Positions 24,284 to 31,828 of a DNA stretch of 55,817 bases are shown here, piece after piece. Source of the DNA: a virus; the IMG/VR virus record IMGVR_UViG_3300046474_000593, positions 1 through 55,817 of that record; one strand, 5' to 3'. The position numbers and the translations under genes are program-made. Position 1 is the stretch's first letter, and each line of letters starts with the position of its first letter. Under the pieces are notes generated by a model. It was given only the letters and a program-made list of their open reading frames with translations, did no database searches and was not told the origin of the DNA.

Positions 24284-25768
24284 TCAGATTCTCAGAGGTG
24301 CGGTGGATGCGGTGCGTACACGCTTGGTCTTCGCGACGGCGAAGTATCTGAAGGCGTCGGAGCCGTGTGAGGTGCGGTCGTGGAGAGGCTTGTCCTTCCA
24401 GCAGCCGCGGTTCTCGTCCCACTCCTTGCGGTAGTTTTCGAGGTGTCCGATGCCTTCTTCGCACTTGGACTCGTCGAACACGCAGAGGGGAAGGATCTCC
24501 CGCGCCGCCTCGATGCCGGTATCAACGGCTGTCTTGGGCACGACCTGAAACCGGATGGAGTACTTCTCGCCATCGATCACATAGCCCTCTTTGGCGATGT
24601 CCTTGCGGCTCTTGGCGTCGCTGCCGAACTCCCGGTTCTCGATGTCGTGCGGCCCCCAGTGCTCGGAGTAGGTGTAACCCTTGTCCTTGAGCACCTTCAT
24701 GTAGTGCCTCAGGCCTTCGCCGGAGTTCTCGTAGTAGTCGATGACGTGGTATTCGGTGCCGACCTGACGCACGAACCAGATGGCCGTGGAGTCGCCGACA
24801 CCGATGTCCCAGAAGGTCATCACAGGCAGATGGCTGTTGTCCGGCACAACCCCTATGCGCTTGTTGGCATAGAGTTTGGCGAACTGCTTGGCGTAGTAGG
24901 CGCCCTCGACAGACTGCTGGAACGCCTCCACCGGGATCGATGGATACTCCCGCTTCATGTCGTCGCCGAGAGACTTCTCTTTGGCCGCGTACCAGGCGCG
25001 CTGGCCGTCGTTCGTGATGATTCCGTGCTTGGCTGCCAACTCATTGAAGTAGTCGGTCAGGCGCTGCGGGATGACCACGCCGGCAGGATCAAGCCGGTAG
25101 TCTTTGTTCTTCCACCAGCTGAAGAAGAAGAATTTCCAGTCCAGCAGGCCCAGGGGCACGCCGGATAGTTGCTGCTTCTCCGCGCTCTGGGAGTAGTCGA
25201 AGAAGTAGCCCGCCCTGCCCTCTGCCGTCGATTCGATCGTGACAAAGCAGTCGGTGGCCACAGCCTCGAAGGCGCCAGTGACGATCTCACGGGCCTTGTG
25301 CGGGAACTTGGCGCATATCTTCCCGAACTCGGACACGTGCAGGTAACGCAGCGTGCCGCCTCGGAAAGACGTGGAAACGTAGATCGAGCCGCCCTTGCTG
25401 AACACCAGCTCGCCCGACGCATCGTTGCGTGCAGGGTTGGCCTTGCGGATCTCAACCGGCAGGTTGTCGTAGGCGTACTTCACCTTCTCCCGGAACAGAC
25501 GCTTGGCGTCGTTCAGGGTGTGAGCAATCAGTGCGCACTTGGCTGACTCGAACAGAGCCGCGTCCAACTGGATGATGCAGCACTCGGTGGTGAAGCCCAG
25601 CTGTCGAGCCTTGAGGATGATGTTGCGAGTATGCAGCCCGTCGAAGTACTCGACCTGCTCGTCCGTCATCCGGAAGCGGACCTTCTTGCCCTGCTTGTCC
25701 GTGATGAAGTAGAGATTGTTCAGCCTCCAACGCTTGTCCCGGAGCAGCGCTATGTGCTCGGGCTTCAT
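24284..25768 (-). CDS. terL: terminase large subunit
   Basis: A 494-aa DNA-packaging motor. The ATPase domain shows a variant Walker A at about residues 50-60 (LKARQLGFTTE) and a Walker B-like LRYLHVSEFGK. The nuclease domain has FWDIGVGDSTAIWF with the first catalytic Asp and a final HGSDAFRYFAVA with another. Start 25768 is chosen for AAGGA 8 nt upstream; it begins 1 bp before the end of terS. The order terS-terL-portal-scaffold-coat is canonical. Confidence 0.93.
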   Translation of the reverse strand: MKPEHIALLRDKRWRLNNLYFITDKQGKKVRFRMTDEQVEYFDGLHTRNIILKARQLGFTTECCIIQLDAALFESAKCALIAHTLNDAKRLFREKVKYAYDNLPVEIRKANPARNDASGELVFSKGGSIYVSTSFRGGTLRYLHVSEFGKICAKFPHKAREIVTGAFEAVATDCFVTIESTAEGRAGYFFDYSQSAEKQQLSGVPLGLLDWKFFFFSWWKNKDYRLDPAGVVIPQRLTDYFNELAAKHGIITNDGQRAWYAAKEKSLGDDMKREYPSIPVEAFQQSVEGAYYAKQFAKLYANKRIGVVPDNSHLPVMTFWDIGVGDSTAIWFVRQVGTEYHVIDYYENSGEGLRHYMKVLKDKGYTYSEHWGPHDIENREFGSDAKSRKDIAKEGYVIDGEKYSIRFQVVPKTAVDTGIEAAREILPLCVFDESKCEEGIGHLENYRKEWDENRGCWKDKPLHDRTSHGSDAFRYFAVAKTKRVRTASTAPLRI

Positions 25769-25769
25769 G

Positions 25770-26369
25770 TCAGGCTTCCTTCGATAGGTCATCCATCAGT
25801 TTGGATAGTTCGTCCGAGTCTCCGGGCTGCTCTTTGTCGTCCAGGCCGAATGCCTGACGCTCAAGGACCTGCAAGTTCTTCATGGCCGATGACAACTGAA
25901 ACAGCGTCTTTGCGTTGCTCGGCAGGCCGACAGCGGAAAGCATGGTTGCCCGCCGCATGCCATTACTATCTTCCTTGGTCTCTTCGTCGATCGAGTCTTC
26001 GATCTCTTCCCGCTTGCTGATGGTCGTCAGCAGATCATCCATCAGCAGGTTCGCAAGGTTCGTGGCTTTGCGAATGTCCCGGCGATGACTGCGAACAACC
26101 CGGGCGCCTTCCTCGGCAGCCTCCTCGACGATCTCGGCATCACGCTCAGGGTTCGCACATTGATCTTCGCGAACCTCGCCGCGAACCAGCTTGTTGCGAA
26201 CCTCTTTACGCACCTGCTCGGAAAGGTCTCTCGCCCATCCAGAGGCCTTGGCCTTCTTGCGGATAGCGGTGTCGCTTATCCCATTACGGTCAGCGATGGT
26301 TCTGATGGAAAGCGCACCAGCCCGGTAGGCTCGTTCAATCGCCTCCCAGTCGGGTTGCTTTGCCGCCAT
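25770..26369 (-). CDS. terS: terminase small subunit
   Basis: A 199-aa DNA-recognition subunit of the packaging motor. The N-terminal helix-turn-helix is clear (RAYRAGALSIRTIADRNGISDTAIRKKAKASGW), followed by a long acidic/basic helical oligomerisation region (VRKEVRNKLVRGEVRE..DAEIVEEAAEEG) and an acidic C-terminus. It lies directly upstream of terL. Confidence 0.85.
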   Translation of the reverse strand: MAAKQPDWEAIERAYRAGALSIRTIADRNGISDTAIRKKAKASGWARDLSEQVRKEVRNKLVRGEVREDQCANPERDAEIVEEAAEEGARVVRSHRRDIRKATNLANLLMDDLLTTISKREEIEDSIDEETKEDSNGMRRATMLSAVGLPSNAKTLFQLSSAMKNLQVLERQAFGLDDKEQPGDSDELSKLMDDLSKEA

Positions 26370-26381
26370 GTTGAATTCCTT

Positions 26382-26813
26382 CTACTGCTCGACCTTCACG
26401 GTGAGAGTTCTGATCTTGCCGCCAGTGCTGGTGTCACGCTTGGCTGCCATCTCGACTGCTTGGTAGGCAGTTGCGCCCATGTCGAAGGCGGTATAAGCGT
26501 GATCCGAGCCGCTGCCGATTGCATATGGCCTGTCAAGCACACACGGTGCTTTCCACAGCTTGCCTTGAGCATACCCAATCAACGTCAGGTCGCCGTCATG
26601 CAGAACAAGGGCGCTTGCCTCACATTCACCGACAATCTCTTCGCCAAACCAGGCGCCAATCAGTTCGTTGATCTCGCCTGTCGCGCCAGTGCCGAAGAAA
26701 TTCACCCCGTCACGTTCGCGCATCTTGTCGAAGTCGTCGTAAACGATGGTTCCACCTCGCGAGACTCGACCGTCATAGGCGATGATCCCGTCCTTGTAGG
26801 CGATGGTCGTCAT
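26382..26813 (-). CDS. HslV/proteasome-like Ntn-hydrolase
   Basis: A 143-aa protein resembling the HslV/20S proteasome beta fold. After the initiator Met it starts TTIAYKDGIIAYDGRVSRGG, which places a Thr as a possible N-terminal nucleophile and a Gly/Asp-rich strand as in HslV. Later it has YAIGSGSDHAYTAFDMGATAYQAVEMAAKRDTSTGG, matching the GSGxxYA helix of that fold. It is 12 bp upstream of terS. Roles could include virion protein processing or host-protein degradation. The fold is a confident call; activity is not shown. Confidence 0.75.
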   Translation of the reverse strand: MTTIAYKDGIIAYDGRVSRGGTIVYDDFDKMRERDGVNFFGTGATGEINELIGAWFGEEIVGECEASALVLHDGDLTLIGYAQGKLWKAPCVLDRPYAIGSGSDHAYTAFDMGATAYQAVEMAAKRDTSTGGKIRTLTVKVEQ

Positions 26814-26833
26814 AAGGTTTCACCTTCTGGCAC

Positions 26834-27010
26834 TTACTGTTGATCGCTGGGCTGCTCGATCTCGCGATACCGGGTCGCCTTCCGTCCTTGGGCCTCAAGC
26901 TTTTCGGTGTCGACTTCGAGGCCAGCCATATAGGCGAAGGTATTGACCGCCACCACATAGAGGCGGAACCACCATGGGTGATAGGCGAGCAGGAAGACTT
27001 TCCGGGCCAT
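26834..27010 (-). CDS. small membrane-associated phage protein, unknown function
   Basis: A 58-aa protein with one hydrophobic stretch near the N-terminus (FLLAYHPWWFRLYVVAVNTFAYMAGL) and a charged tail. Start 27010 is supported by GGGTGA 4 nt upstream; earlier ATGs lack a ribosome site. It lies between lysis-type membrane proteins and the Ntn-hydrolase. No family was recognised. Confidence 0.55.
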   Translation of the reverse strand: MARKVFLLAYHPWWFRLYVVAVNTFAYMAGLEVDTEKLEAQGRKATRYREIEQPSDQQ

Positions 27011-27066
27011 ATCGTCACCCATGGATGTAGAGAGTGGCGCCCGCACGAAGCCAGGCACCCTTTGGT

Positions 27067-27324
27067 TTAACAGGTGATGCGGATCTCGTTCGGCAGCAGG
27101 TCGCGAGCTTCGCGCACCCGGAAGCCGTGGTAGTCCAGCGGCGGGTCAAATCGAACGCCACCACCAAGCGGAAAGATCGCAGGCTTACTCAACTCTGGCG
27201 TGATCTTCACGAACACCGTCTTCAGGTGCTCGGTGATCGACTTCCACTGCTCAGGCGTTGGCTGCTGGCCTGCCGTCAATTCGGTGTAACCCTGGAGCCA
27301 GTAGGCGAACTGTTCTGGAGTCAT
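27067..27324 (-). CDS. conserved-type phage protein, unknown function
   Basis: An 85-aa protein starting MTPEQFAYWLQGYTELTAGQQPTPEQWKSITEHLKTVFVKITP, a pattern I recognise from many Pseudomonas phage genomes near the lysis/terminase border, without an assigned role. It overlaps the upstream membrane-protein stop by 4 bp (ATGA). Confidence 0.7.
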   Translation of the reverse strand: MTPEQFAYWLQGYTELTAGQQPTPEQWKSITEHLKTVFVKITPELSKPAIFPLGGGVRFDPPLDYHGFRVREARDLLPNEIRITC

Positions 27325-27590
27325 TGTGACGCCTCCGGGATCTTGCAGATGTGACCGCGCCGGGCGATCGCATACAGGATCACCGCAGCATGCAGGGTCA
27401 TTGTGAACGGACTGACCGGATGGCCCTTGATGTTGAAGATGAAGCTGCCGAACGCGGCGATGGCGACCAGGTAGAACGAGATACTGAGCAGTGGCTCGTC
27501 CATGGGGCGCACGCGGCGCAGGTACTCAGCGGCAGCGATCACCACCAGCACGCAGAGGAATGCGTCGACGACCTGAAGGATGGTATGCAT
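27321..27590 (-). CDS. small multi-pass membrane protein, possible holin partner
   Basis: An 89-aa protein with about three hydrophobic helices (ILQVVDAFLCVLVVIAAAEYL; LLSISFYLVAIAAFGSFIF; MTLHAAVILYAIA). It follows the holin-like gene through a TGATG junction and has GGAGG 6 nt before the start. Paired small membrane proteins at this place may act as holin and antiholin, but which is which cannot be read from sequence. Confidence 0.6.
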   Translation of the reverse strand: MHTILQVVDAFLCVLVVIAAAEYLRRVRPMDEPLLSISFYLVAIAAFGSFIFNIKGHPVSPFTMTLHAAVILYAIARRGHICKIPEASQ

Positions 27591-27904
27591 CACGCACCTC
27601 CTGTGGCGCCGAACTTCCCTGCCAGGGCCTTCAGGCCCGGAATGATGTTCATGGCCAGCAGGCCGATCAGGAAGGCAACGCCGTACTGAGTTTCACCGCC
27701 CGGCTCAAGCTTGAAGAATCCAACCGCCAGCGGCGTGCAGAAGATCGCCGAGCTGAACCCAGTGAAGAAGGCCCATGCCGCCTGCTTGCGGGTCAGACCC
27801 TGCAGGAACGTCAACGAGAGGATTGCTCCAGCAAATCCGGCAATGATGATGCCGTACTTGGCGAGCAAGACGCCGGCGGCAGTGGTGCTCGCGGGTTCGG
27901 CCAT
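27590..27904 (-). CDS. putative holin
   Basis: A 104-aa protein with three predicted membrane helices (YGIIIAGFAGAILSLTFL; AAWAFFTGFSSAIFCTPLAVGFF; YGVAFLIGLLAMNIIPGL), the size and topology of a phage holin. It is the first gene of the late minus-strand block, separated from the endolysin by about 25 kb. A terminator hairpin precedes its start. Confidence 0.65.
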   Translation of the reverse strand: MAEPASTTAAGVLLAKYGIIIAGFAGAILSLTFLQGLTRKQAAWAFFTGFSSAIFCTPLAVGFFKLEPGGETQYGVAFLIGLLAMNIIPGLKALAGKFGATGGA

Positions 27905-27922
27905 GGCGCAACTCCAAGGAAT

Positions 27923-27947
27923 AAAAAAGGCCGCAGTGTGGGCGGCC
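27923..27947 (-). terminator. intrinsic terminator just upstream of the holin
   Basis: Minus-strand hairpin with stem GGCCGC/GCGGCC and a 7-nt loop followed by six T, ending 19 nt before the holin start codon. Confidence 0.7.
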
Positions 27948-27978
27948 GAACCCGCTGGGGAGCGGTGGATTGGGAAAT

Positions 27979-28008
27979 AAAAAGCCCAGCTGGTTTATGG
28001 CTGGGCTT
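27979..28008 (-). terminator. second intrinsic terminator upstream of the late genes
   Basis: Minus-strand hairpin with a 9-bp stem AAGCCCAGC/GCTGGGCTT and a 9-nt loop, followed by a T run. Together with 27923 and 28438 it makes a triple terminator between early-left and late genes. The 27905-28558 stretch holds no credible gene. Confidence 0.75.
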
Positions 28009-28283
28009 GCCGGGCGATTTGAGCATCGTCGAGAGGCTTGCCGGACTTGAATAGGCACCGAGGCACCGCCCATCAGTCGGTCAACTTCTTTTGGCTCCCT
28101 GAAAACTCTCAGATCTACGCCGCAGAGGGTTGACGCCCCATGCTCTGGTGCGGATGGCCGGCGCTGATCTCCGGCATGGCTCAGTCACGATCGGCTGCGG
28201 ATCCTGCTTTGACGGCAGGACGGTGACACGTTTAATCCGCAAGCGTTGCCTTTGTGCGCTCATCAGCCTGAGGATTCATCTGC

Positions 28284-28419
28284 ATCGAGAAGCAATTCGC
28301 GTCTTTGCGGGGCTTCGATACCCGCATATTACGGTCTTGCCGCTGCCTTGCATTTAGGCTATCCGACTTCTTGGCTAGCGCGCTCCGGAACGAGTCAGCC
28401 AATCGAATTGCTTCTCGAT
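28284..28419. repeat. 16-bp inverted repeat with 104-nt loop
   Basis: Perfect inverted arms ATCGAGAAGCAATTCG (28284-28299) and its complement (28404-28419) enclose 104 nt without a gene. The left arm is preceded by GC, giving GCATCG at its edge, as in the two other long inverted repeats of this prophage (38825 and 40702). It may form a long RNA stem in the early-to-late leader. Its function is unknown. Confidence 0.6.
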
Positions 28420-28437
28420 AAAGACGATCCACAAAGC

Positions 28438-28468
28438 AAAAAGCCCGACGCAATGTCCGGGCTTTCTT
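28438..28468. terminator. bidirectional terminator after the early-left operon
   Basis: Hairpin with arms AAAGCCCG/CGGGCTTT and a 10-nt loop, with A run on the left and T-rich sequence on the right. It would stop minus-strand early transcription about 90 nt after the last early gene unless antiterminated. Confidence 0.7.
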
Positions 28469-28558
28469 TCCTGCATCACCTACATGCGCAAGTACGACAG
28501 GATGGGTAAATATTACGAAGTGGCGAAATGAAATGCAAGCACTTTTTATGCCATTTCG

Positions 28559-29224
28559 CTATGCAGCCTCCTCACCCAATACTCCGGCCTGCTCGAGGAT
28601 GATTTGTGCCTCCACCAACGCATCGTCCACAAGGCTTTCCAGAGCCTTCTTGATCGCCTTGTTCCAAAGCTGATAGGTCCGCTCGGTCATGCCCTGATTG
28701 TCCCAGGTGTTCATGTCGTAGTTCGAATCGGCGAGGACTATCGCGCCATCCCGCTGACAGGTGCCACGCTTGGCCGCTGATGCGTTTGCGCGCTCGATGG
28801 CGGCCTTTGCTGCTTCCGCCCGCCACGCTGGTACGTCTTCGTCGAACTCAGGCGCCTTGGCCTTCACGGGCTCCCGGCGAACCCCCTTGATCTGAGGTAT
28901 AGCCCATGCGGTGACAGCCTTGCGCGTGAACAGCGCCGGCGCCGGACTGGTTACGATCGCCACCAGTCGCCCGGTCGCTTCGATCTTGCGGCCGCTGTGC
29001 GTGCTGAACTTCGCGGTCAGGGCGAACCAGTGGCGTTGACTCAGGACCTGGTGCAGCAGCTTGTGGACGATGCAGTCCTGAAGCAGCGCAGCCTCCTTCC
29101 CGACGATCTCCCCCTTCTGCTTGGCGCACTGGACCTTCGGCTCAAAGTCACACCCGCCAGCCGAGTTGATGGTCTCGGCGGCCAGAGCGCGCACCACTGC
29201 AGACACCACGTTACGGTAAGTCAT
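28559..29224 (-). CDS. last early-left gene, unknown function (position of lambda Q)
   Basis: A 221-aa protein. The first half (MTYRNVVSAVVRALAAETINSAGGCDFEPKVQCAKQKGEIVG) includes two Cys, the middle is KFSTHSGRKIEATGRLVAIV, and the C-terminal part is helical (YQLWNKAIKKALESLVDDALVEAQIILEQAGV). I recognise it as a type found in Pseudomonas phages but not with a proven role. It is the last gene before the terminators and the late block, where lambda keeps its Q antiterminator, so a late-regulator role is a hypothesis from position only. Confidence 0.6.
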   Translation of the reverse strand: MTYRNVVSAVVRALAAETINSAGGCDFEPKVQCAKQKGEIVGKEAALLQDCIVHKLLHQVLSQRHWFALTAKFSTHSGRKIEATGRLVAIVTSPAPALFTRKAVTAWAIPQIKGVRREPVKAKAPEFDEDVPAWRAEAAKAAIERANASAAKRGTCQRDGAIVLADSNYDMNTWDNQGMTERTYQLWNKAIKKALESLVDDALVEAQIILEQAGVLGEEAA

Positions 29225-30360
29225 GCTGCAACCTCCTTGAGCATCGACGGATGTACGGTGTGACGGGCCACTTCGCCGTGCTCACGGTGCAGGACGATGG
29301 CCTTCATGTTCTGGCGTGATCTCCAGCCGCCGGCGGTGGCGTAGCTGTCGTTCGGGGCCAAGGTGTTGAACGACTCCACGGTGCAGCCCGGGTATTCCTT
29401 CTTGCTTTCGTGGTGGATGTGCCCAGTCCACCAGTAGCGATGCAGGGTTTCACCCCAGTCCTTGGCGCGGTCGGTTGCCATGACGCCCGGCAGCTTGTCG
29501 GCCTTGCTGGTATGCCCGTGGTGCATGCCAATGAGGTTCTTGCCCCAGCGGTAGTAGCTGAAGACGCTCGGCGAGGTTTCGACGGTGACGCGCGGCTCAT
29601 TGGCGTACAGATGGGCGAACAGGCGGCTCAGCCAGACGGCGCCGGTTTCGTCGTGGTTACCGATGACGTGGACCACATGCACGAATTTGTGTTTAGTCAG
29701 GGCCGACTCGACACACTGGCGCATGGCGAGGATAAGGATGTCGACCATCTTGGCGTAGCGGCTGTCGGCGTCCAGGTGGTGGCCGCTGCGCGGGGTGATG
29801 GCTGCCATGGAGTCGTAGTGCGCCGCATCCCCGAGGTTGACGATAATCGCCGTCTCGGTGGGTGGCGCTGAGTCGACCAGCGAAGCCATGGCGGCACAGT
29901 GCACGCGCTCGGCGATGCTCAGGTCCCAGTCTTCGCCGCACTCCTCCGCCCAGATGTATTCGCCAAAGTGCGGGTCGCCGATGGGGTAGGCCGTCATCAG
30001 GTCTGGCAGGTAGTTGCCGGCGAACGGTCGCGCCGGTACGTGCGGCAGATCCTTCACCGCCGCCTCACATGAGGCCTGAATGAGGGCCTCTAACGCCTCA
30101 CCGTCAGTATTCGTTTTGATCCAAGACAGCAATGGCTCCGTCTCGCCGCGGCGCATGAGCTGCGAGGTGCCCTTGATCTTCAGGAACGGCGGCAGCTTGG
30201 TCTCGATGTGCATCTCGGGGATGTGACCCTTCAACGCCATCCGCGCCTTACGCTTCTGCAGCGTGCGGATGTTGATCCCAAGATAATCGGCAGCCTTCGC
30301 CACGCTCATGGTACTGAGCGCTTCGGCGACCTGCTCGTCAGTAACCTTTTGCTCGACCAT
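29221..30360 (-). CDS. HTH-containing calcineurin-like metallophosphoesterase
   Basis: A 379-aa protein. An N-terminal helix-turn-helix (DEQVAEALSTMSVAKAADYLGINIRTLQKRKARM) is fused to a metallophosphoesterase with metal-ligand motifs DPHFGE, NLGDAAHYD, VIGNHDET, HHGH and WTGHIHHE, all in order. Substrates could be nucleotides or nucleic acid; a DNA-targeted role is suggested by the HTH. Start 30360 follows the kinase gene with a 1-bp overlap. The longer upstream extension is low-complexity and out of keeping. Confidence 0.85.
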   Translation of the reverse strand: MVEQKVTDEQVAEALSTMSVAKAADYLGINIRTLQKRKARMALKGHIPEMHIETKLPPFLKIKGTSQLMRRGETEPLLSWIKTNTDGEALEALIQASCEAAVKDLPHVPARPFAGNYLPDLMTAYPIGDPHFGEYIWAEECGEDWDLSIAERVHCAAMASLVDSAPPTETAIIVNLGDAAHYDSMAAITPRSGHHLDADSRYAKMVDILILAMRQCVESALTKHKFVHVVHVIGNHDETGAVWLSRLFAHLYANEPRVTVETSPSVFSYYRWGKNLIGMHHGHTSKADKLPGVMATDRAKDWGETLHRYWWTGHIHHESKKEYPGCTVESFNTLAPNDSYATAGGWRSRQNMKAIVLHREHGEVARHTVHPSMLKEVAA

Positions 30361-30899
30361 TACTGAGCTCCCGCAAGGGCTTGATCGACGCTGACCTTCA
30401 GTGCCTCGATCGTTCCATGGTTGCTGATGACCAGGTCGGCCACGGCTGAGATATCGAACTGCTCGCTTGCGTGCGCGCTTACCGCTCCAGCTCCTGCCCG
30501 TTCCAGCGCGATGACTTGGCCGCCCTGCTCTTTCACCCAAAGCACTTCGTTTTCAAAACGCACGTCAGTAATGACCAGATCCTCGCCGGCCGCCCGAGCT
30601 GCTTCCCACCGGCGCTGCGCCATCAGAACCCACAGCTGCGGGTGGACCAGTTCACGCCCCCACTCGGTGCCAAGAGTCTGAGCCATCTGCCGCGGGCTCT
30701 TACCCAGCCAGTCGATGACCTCTTCCTTGGTGTCGCGATTGATCAGGTCCGATGTAGGGAAAGCCCCAAGAGCACCAAGCATTGCGCGGATCGGGTCGGC
30801 AAATGCGTACTGGCCAAAGCCATGACGCTCGACCAAATGAGCGCCGGCCGTATCCTTTCCACTTCCGGCCTTCCCTGCGATACCGATCAATCTGCTCAT
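30360..30899 (-). CDS. deoxynucleoside monophosphate kinase
   Basis: A 179-aa P-loop kinase of the phage dNMP kinase type (T4 gp1-like). Walker A is GKAGSGKDT (residues 9-17) and the body has SPRQMAQTLGTEWGRELVHPQLWV, typical of this family, then DLVITDVRFENEV. It would phosphorylate dNMPs for phage DNA synthesis. Confidence 0.88.
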   Translation of the reverse strand: MSRLIGIAGKAGSGKDTAGAHLVERHGFGQYAFADPIRAMLGALGAFPTSDLINRDTKEEVIDWLGKSPRQMAQTLGTEWGRELVHPQLWVLMAQRRWEAARAAGEDLVITDVRFENEVLWVKEQGGQVIALERAGAGAVSAHASEQFDISAVADLVISNHGTIEALKVSVDQALAGAQ

Positions 30900-31243
30900 G
30901 CCGCCACCTCTTCCGCCGCGTGAATGACTTCCATGCCAAGGCGCTGCGCGACCAGCACTTCAAGCTGAGCGCCTTTTGAGTTCTCCCAGCCTGGGAGCAA
31001 ATAAATCGCTCCACAGAGCCCAAGGCGCGTCAGGTCATAGGCCAGATAGTCGGCCCAATCGGCGCCGTCGACGATTCCATGCTCGGCAGGATTCTCGACT
31101 GTCCACCCGCCGCAGCGCAGAAGGTCGGCAGCAGCATTGAACGCTGGGAAGTTGAAGTCTTCGATCCCTGTCATCGGACCGGCAACGTAGATACGGTCTG
31201 TGCGCTCGCTTCGCAACGTGACGCCTGATTTGACTTCGCTCAT
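30896..31243 (-). CDS. DUF4406 / nucleoside deoxyribosyltransferase-like protein
   Basis: A 115-aa protein with the DUF4406 signature: RIYVAGPMTGIEDFNFPAFNAAADLLR near the start and the YDLTRLGLCGAIYLLPGWENSKGAQLEVLVAQRLGMEV segment. The fold is that of nucleoside 2-deoxyribosyltransferases, although the activity of DUF4406 members is often untested. It overlaps the kinase start by 4 bp. Confidence 0.82.
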   Translation of the reverse strand: MSEVKSGVTLRSERTDRIYVAGPMTGIEDFNFPAFNAAADLLRCGGWTVENPAEHGIVDGADWADYLAYDLTRLGLCGAIYLLPGWENSKGAQLEVLVAQRLGMEVIHAAEEVAA

Positions 31244-31437
31244 GCTGCTTTCCCCTTGGTCAATTCAAAATGGTCGCAGCAGGCCGCCTTGGCCTTGTCC
31301 AGATCCTTGCCCGAGTGCAGGATCTTCCCCGCCGGCGTCCGGGCGACATAGGCCGCACCGAATTCCAGCTTGTACTTGCTGAGCAGATAGCCTTCGTCGC
31401 TGGACATGCAGTGCTTGCTGATGGCTTTCCAGTTCAT
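31240..31437 (-). CDS. small early protein, unknown function
   Basis: A 65-aa protein (MNWKAISKHCMSSDEGYLLSKYKL..) with a beta/alpha pattern and two adjacent Cys (ACCDHFEL) near the end. It is linked to both neighbours by 4-bp ATGA overlaps, which fixes its start at 31437. No family was recognised. Confidence 0.65.
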   Translation of the reverse strand: MNWKAISKHCMSSDEGYLLSKYKLEFGAAYVARTPAGKILHSGKDLDKAKAACCDHFELTKGKAA

Positions 31438-31703
31438 GGCCGACCCCCGTGCAACTTGATCCAAGCAGCCACGCGGCGGCGGCTGTATGAGACAAACAAC
31501 GGCCCTCCTCCAACCTGCATGCGATCGCGCACAAACCAGCGAGGCTGGCCATCCGCGACGATGTAGGCGGGAGTGACTTCTGCTCTGTCGCTGAGGACCT
31601 GTATTGCGCGAGGCTGGTAGTGAATACCGTGAGCACCGATGCAAACCGATGGATACCAAAGCGTCTGGCCGGCGCGAAGATTTTCGGTATTTGGCTTCCT
31701 CAT
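31434..31703 (-). CDS. small early protein, unknown function
   Basis: An 89-aa basic protein (TLWYPSVCIGAHGIHYQPRAIQVL; VSYSRRRVAAWIKLHGG), possibly nucleic-acid binding by charge. It is tiled by 4-bp overlaps into the operon. No family was recognised. Confidence 0.65.
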   Translation of the reverse strand: MRKPNTENLRAGQTLWYPSVCIGAHGIHYQPRAIQVLSDRAEVTPAYIVADGQPRWFVRDRMQVGGGPLFVSYSRRRVAAWIKLHGGRP

Positions 31704-31828
31704 TTCACACCCCGCGCAATCCGGTCCCGGCGCATCAGTCGACGAATCCCCTCAATGCAGCCGCCGCCGATCACCAGCATCCCGGCAAGGTAGAAATGGA
31801 TCAGGTTCTCGCTTACGAAATTGATCAT
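31700..31828 (-). CDS. 42-aa membrane microprotein
   Basis: A very short gene filling the gap between ninG and the next gene, overlapping both by 4 bp (ATGA at each side). The product has one hydrophobic segment (IHFYLAGMLVIGGGCIEGI) and a basic tail (RRLMRRDRIARGVK), so it is probably a positively anchored membrane peptide. The exact overlaps are the main support. Confidence 0.65.
   Translation of the reverse strand: MINFVSENLIHFYLAGMLVIGGGCIEGIRRLMRRDRIARGVK

Noticed and set aside
28232-28453. Minus-strand 73-codon frame in the early-late gap
   Set aside because: Its start lies in a terminator stem and it spans a long inverted repeat; no ribosome site.
27905-28558. Possible tRNA or cos site in the 650-nt gap
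   Set aside because: No cloverleaf or terminase-site pattern could be recognised; only terminators and an inverted repeat are supported.
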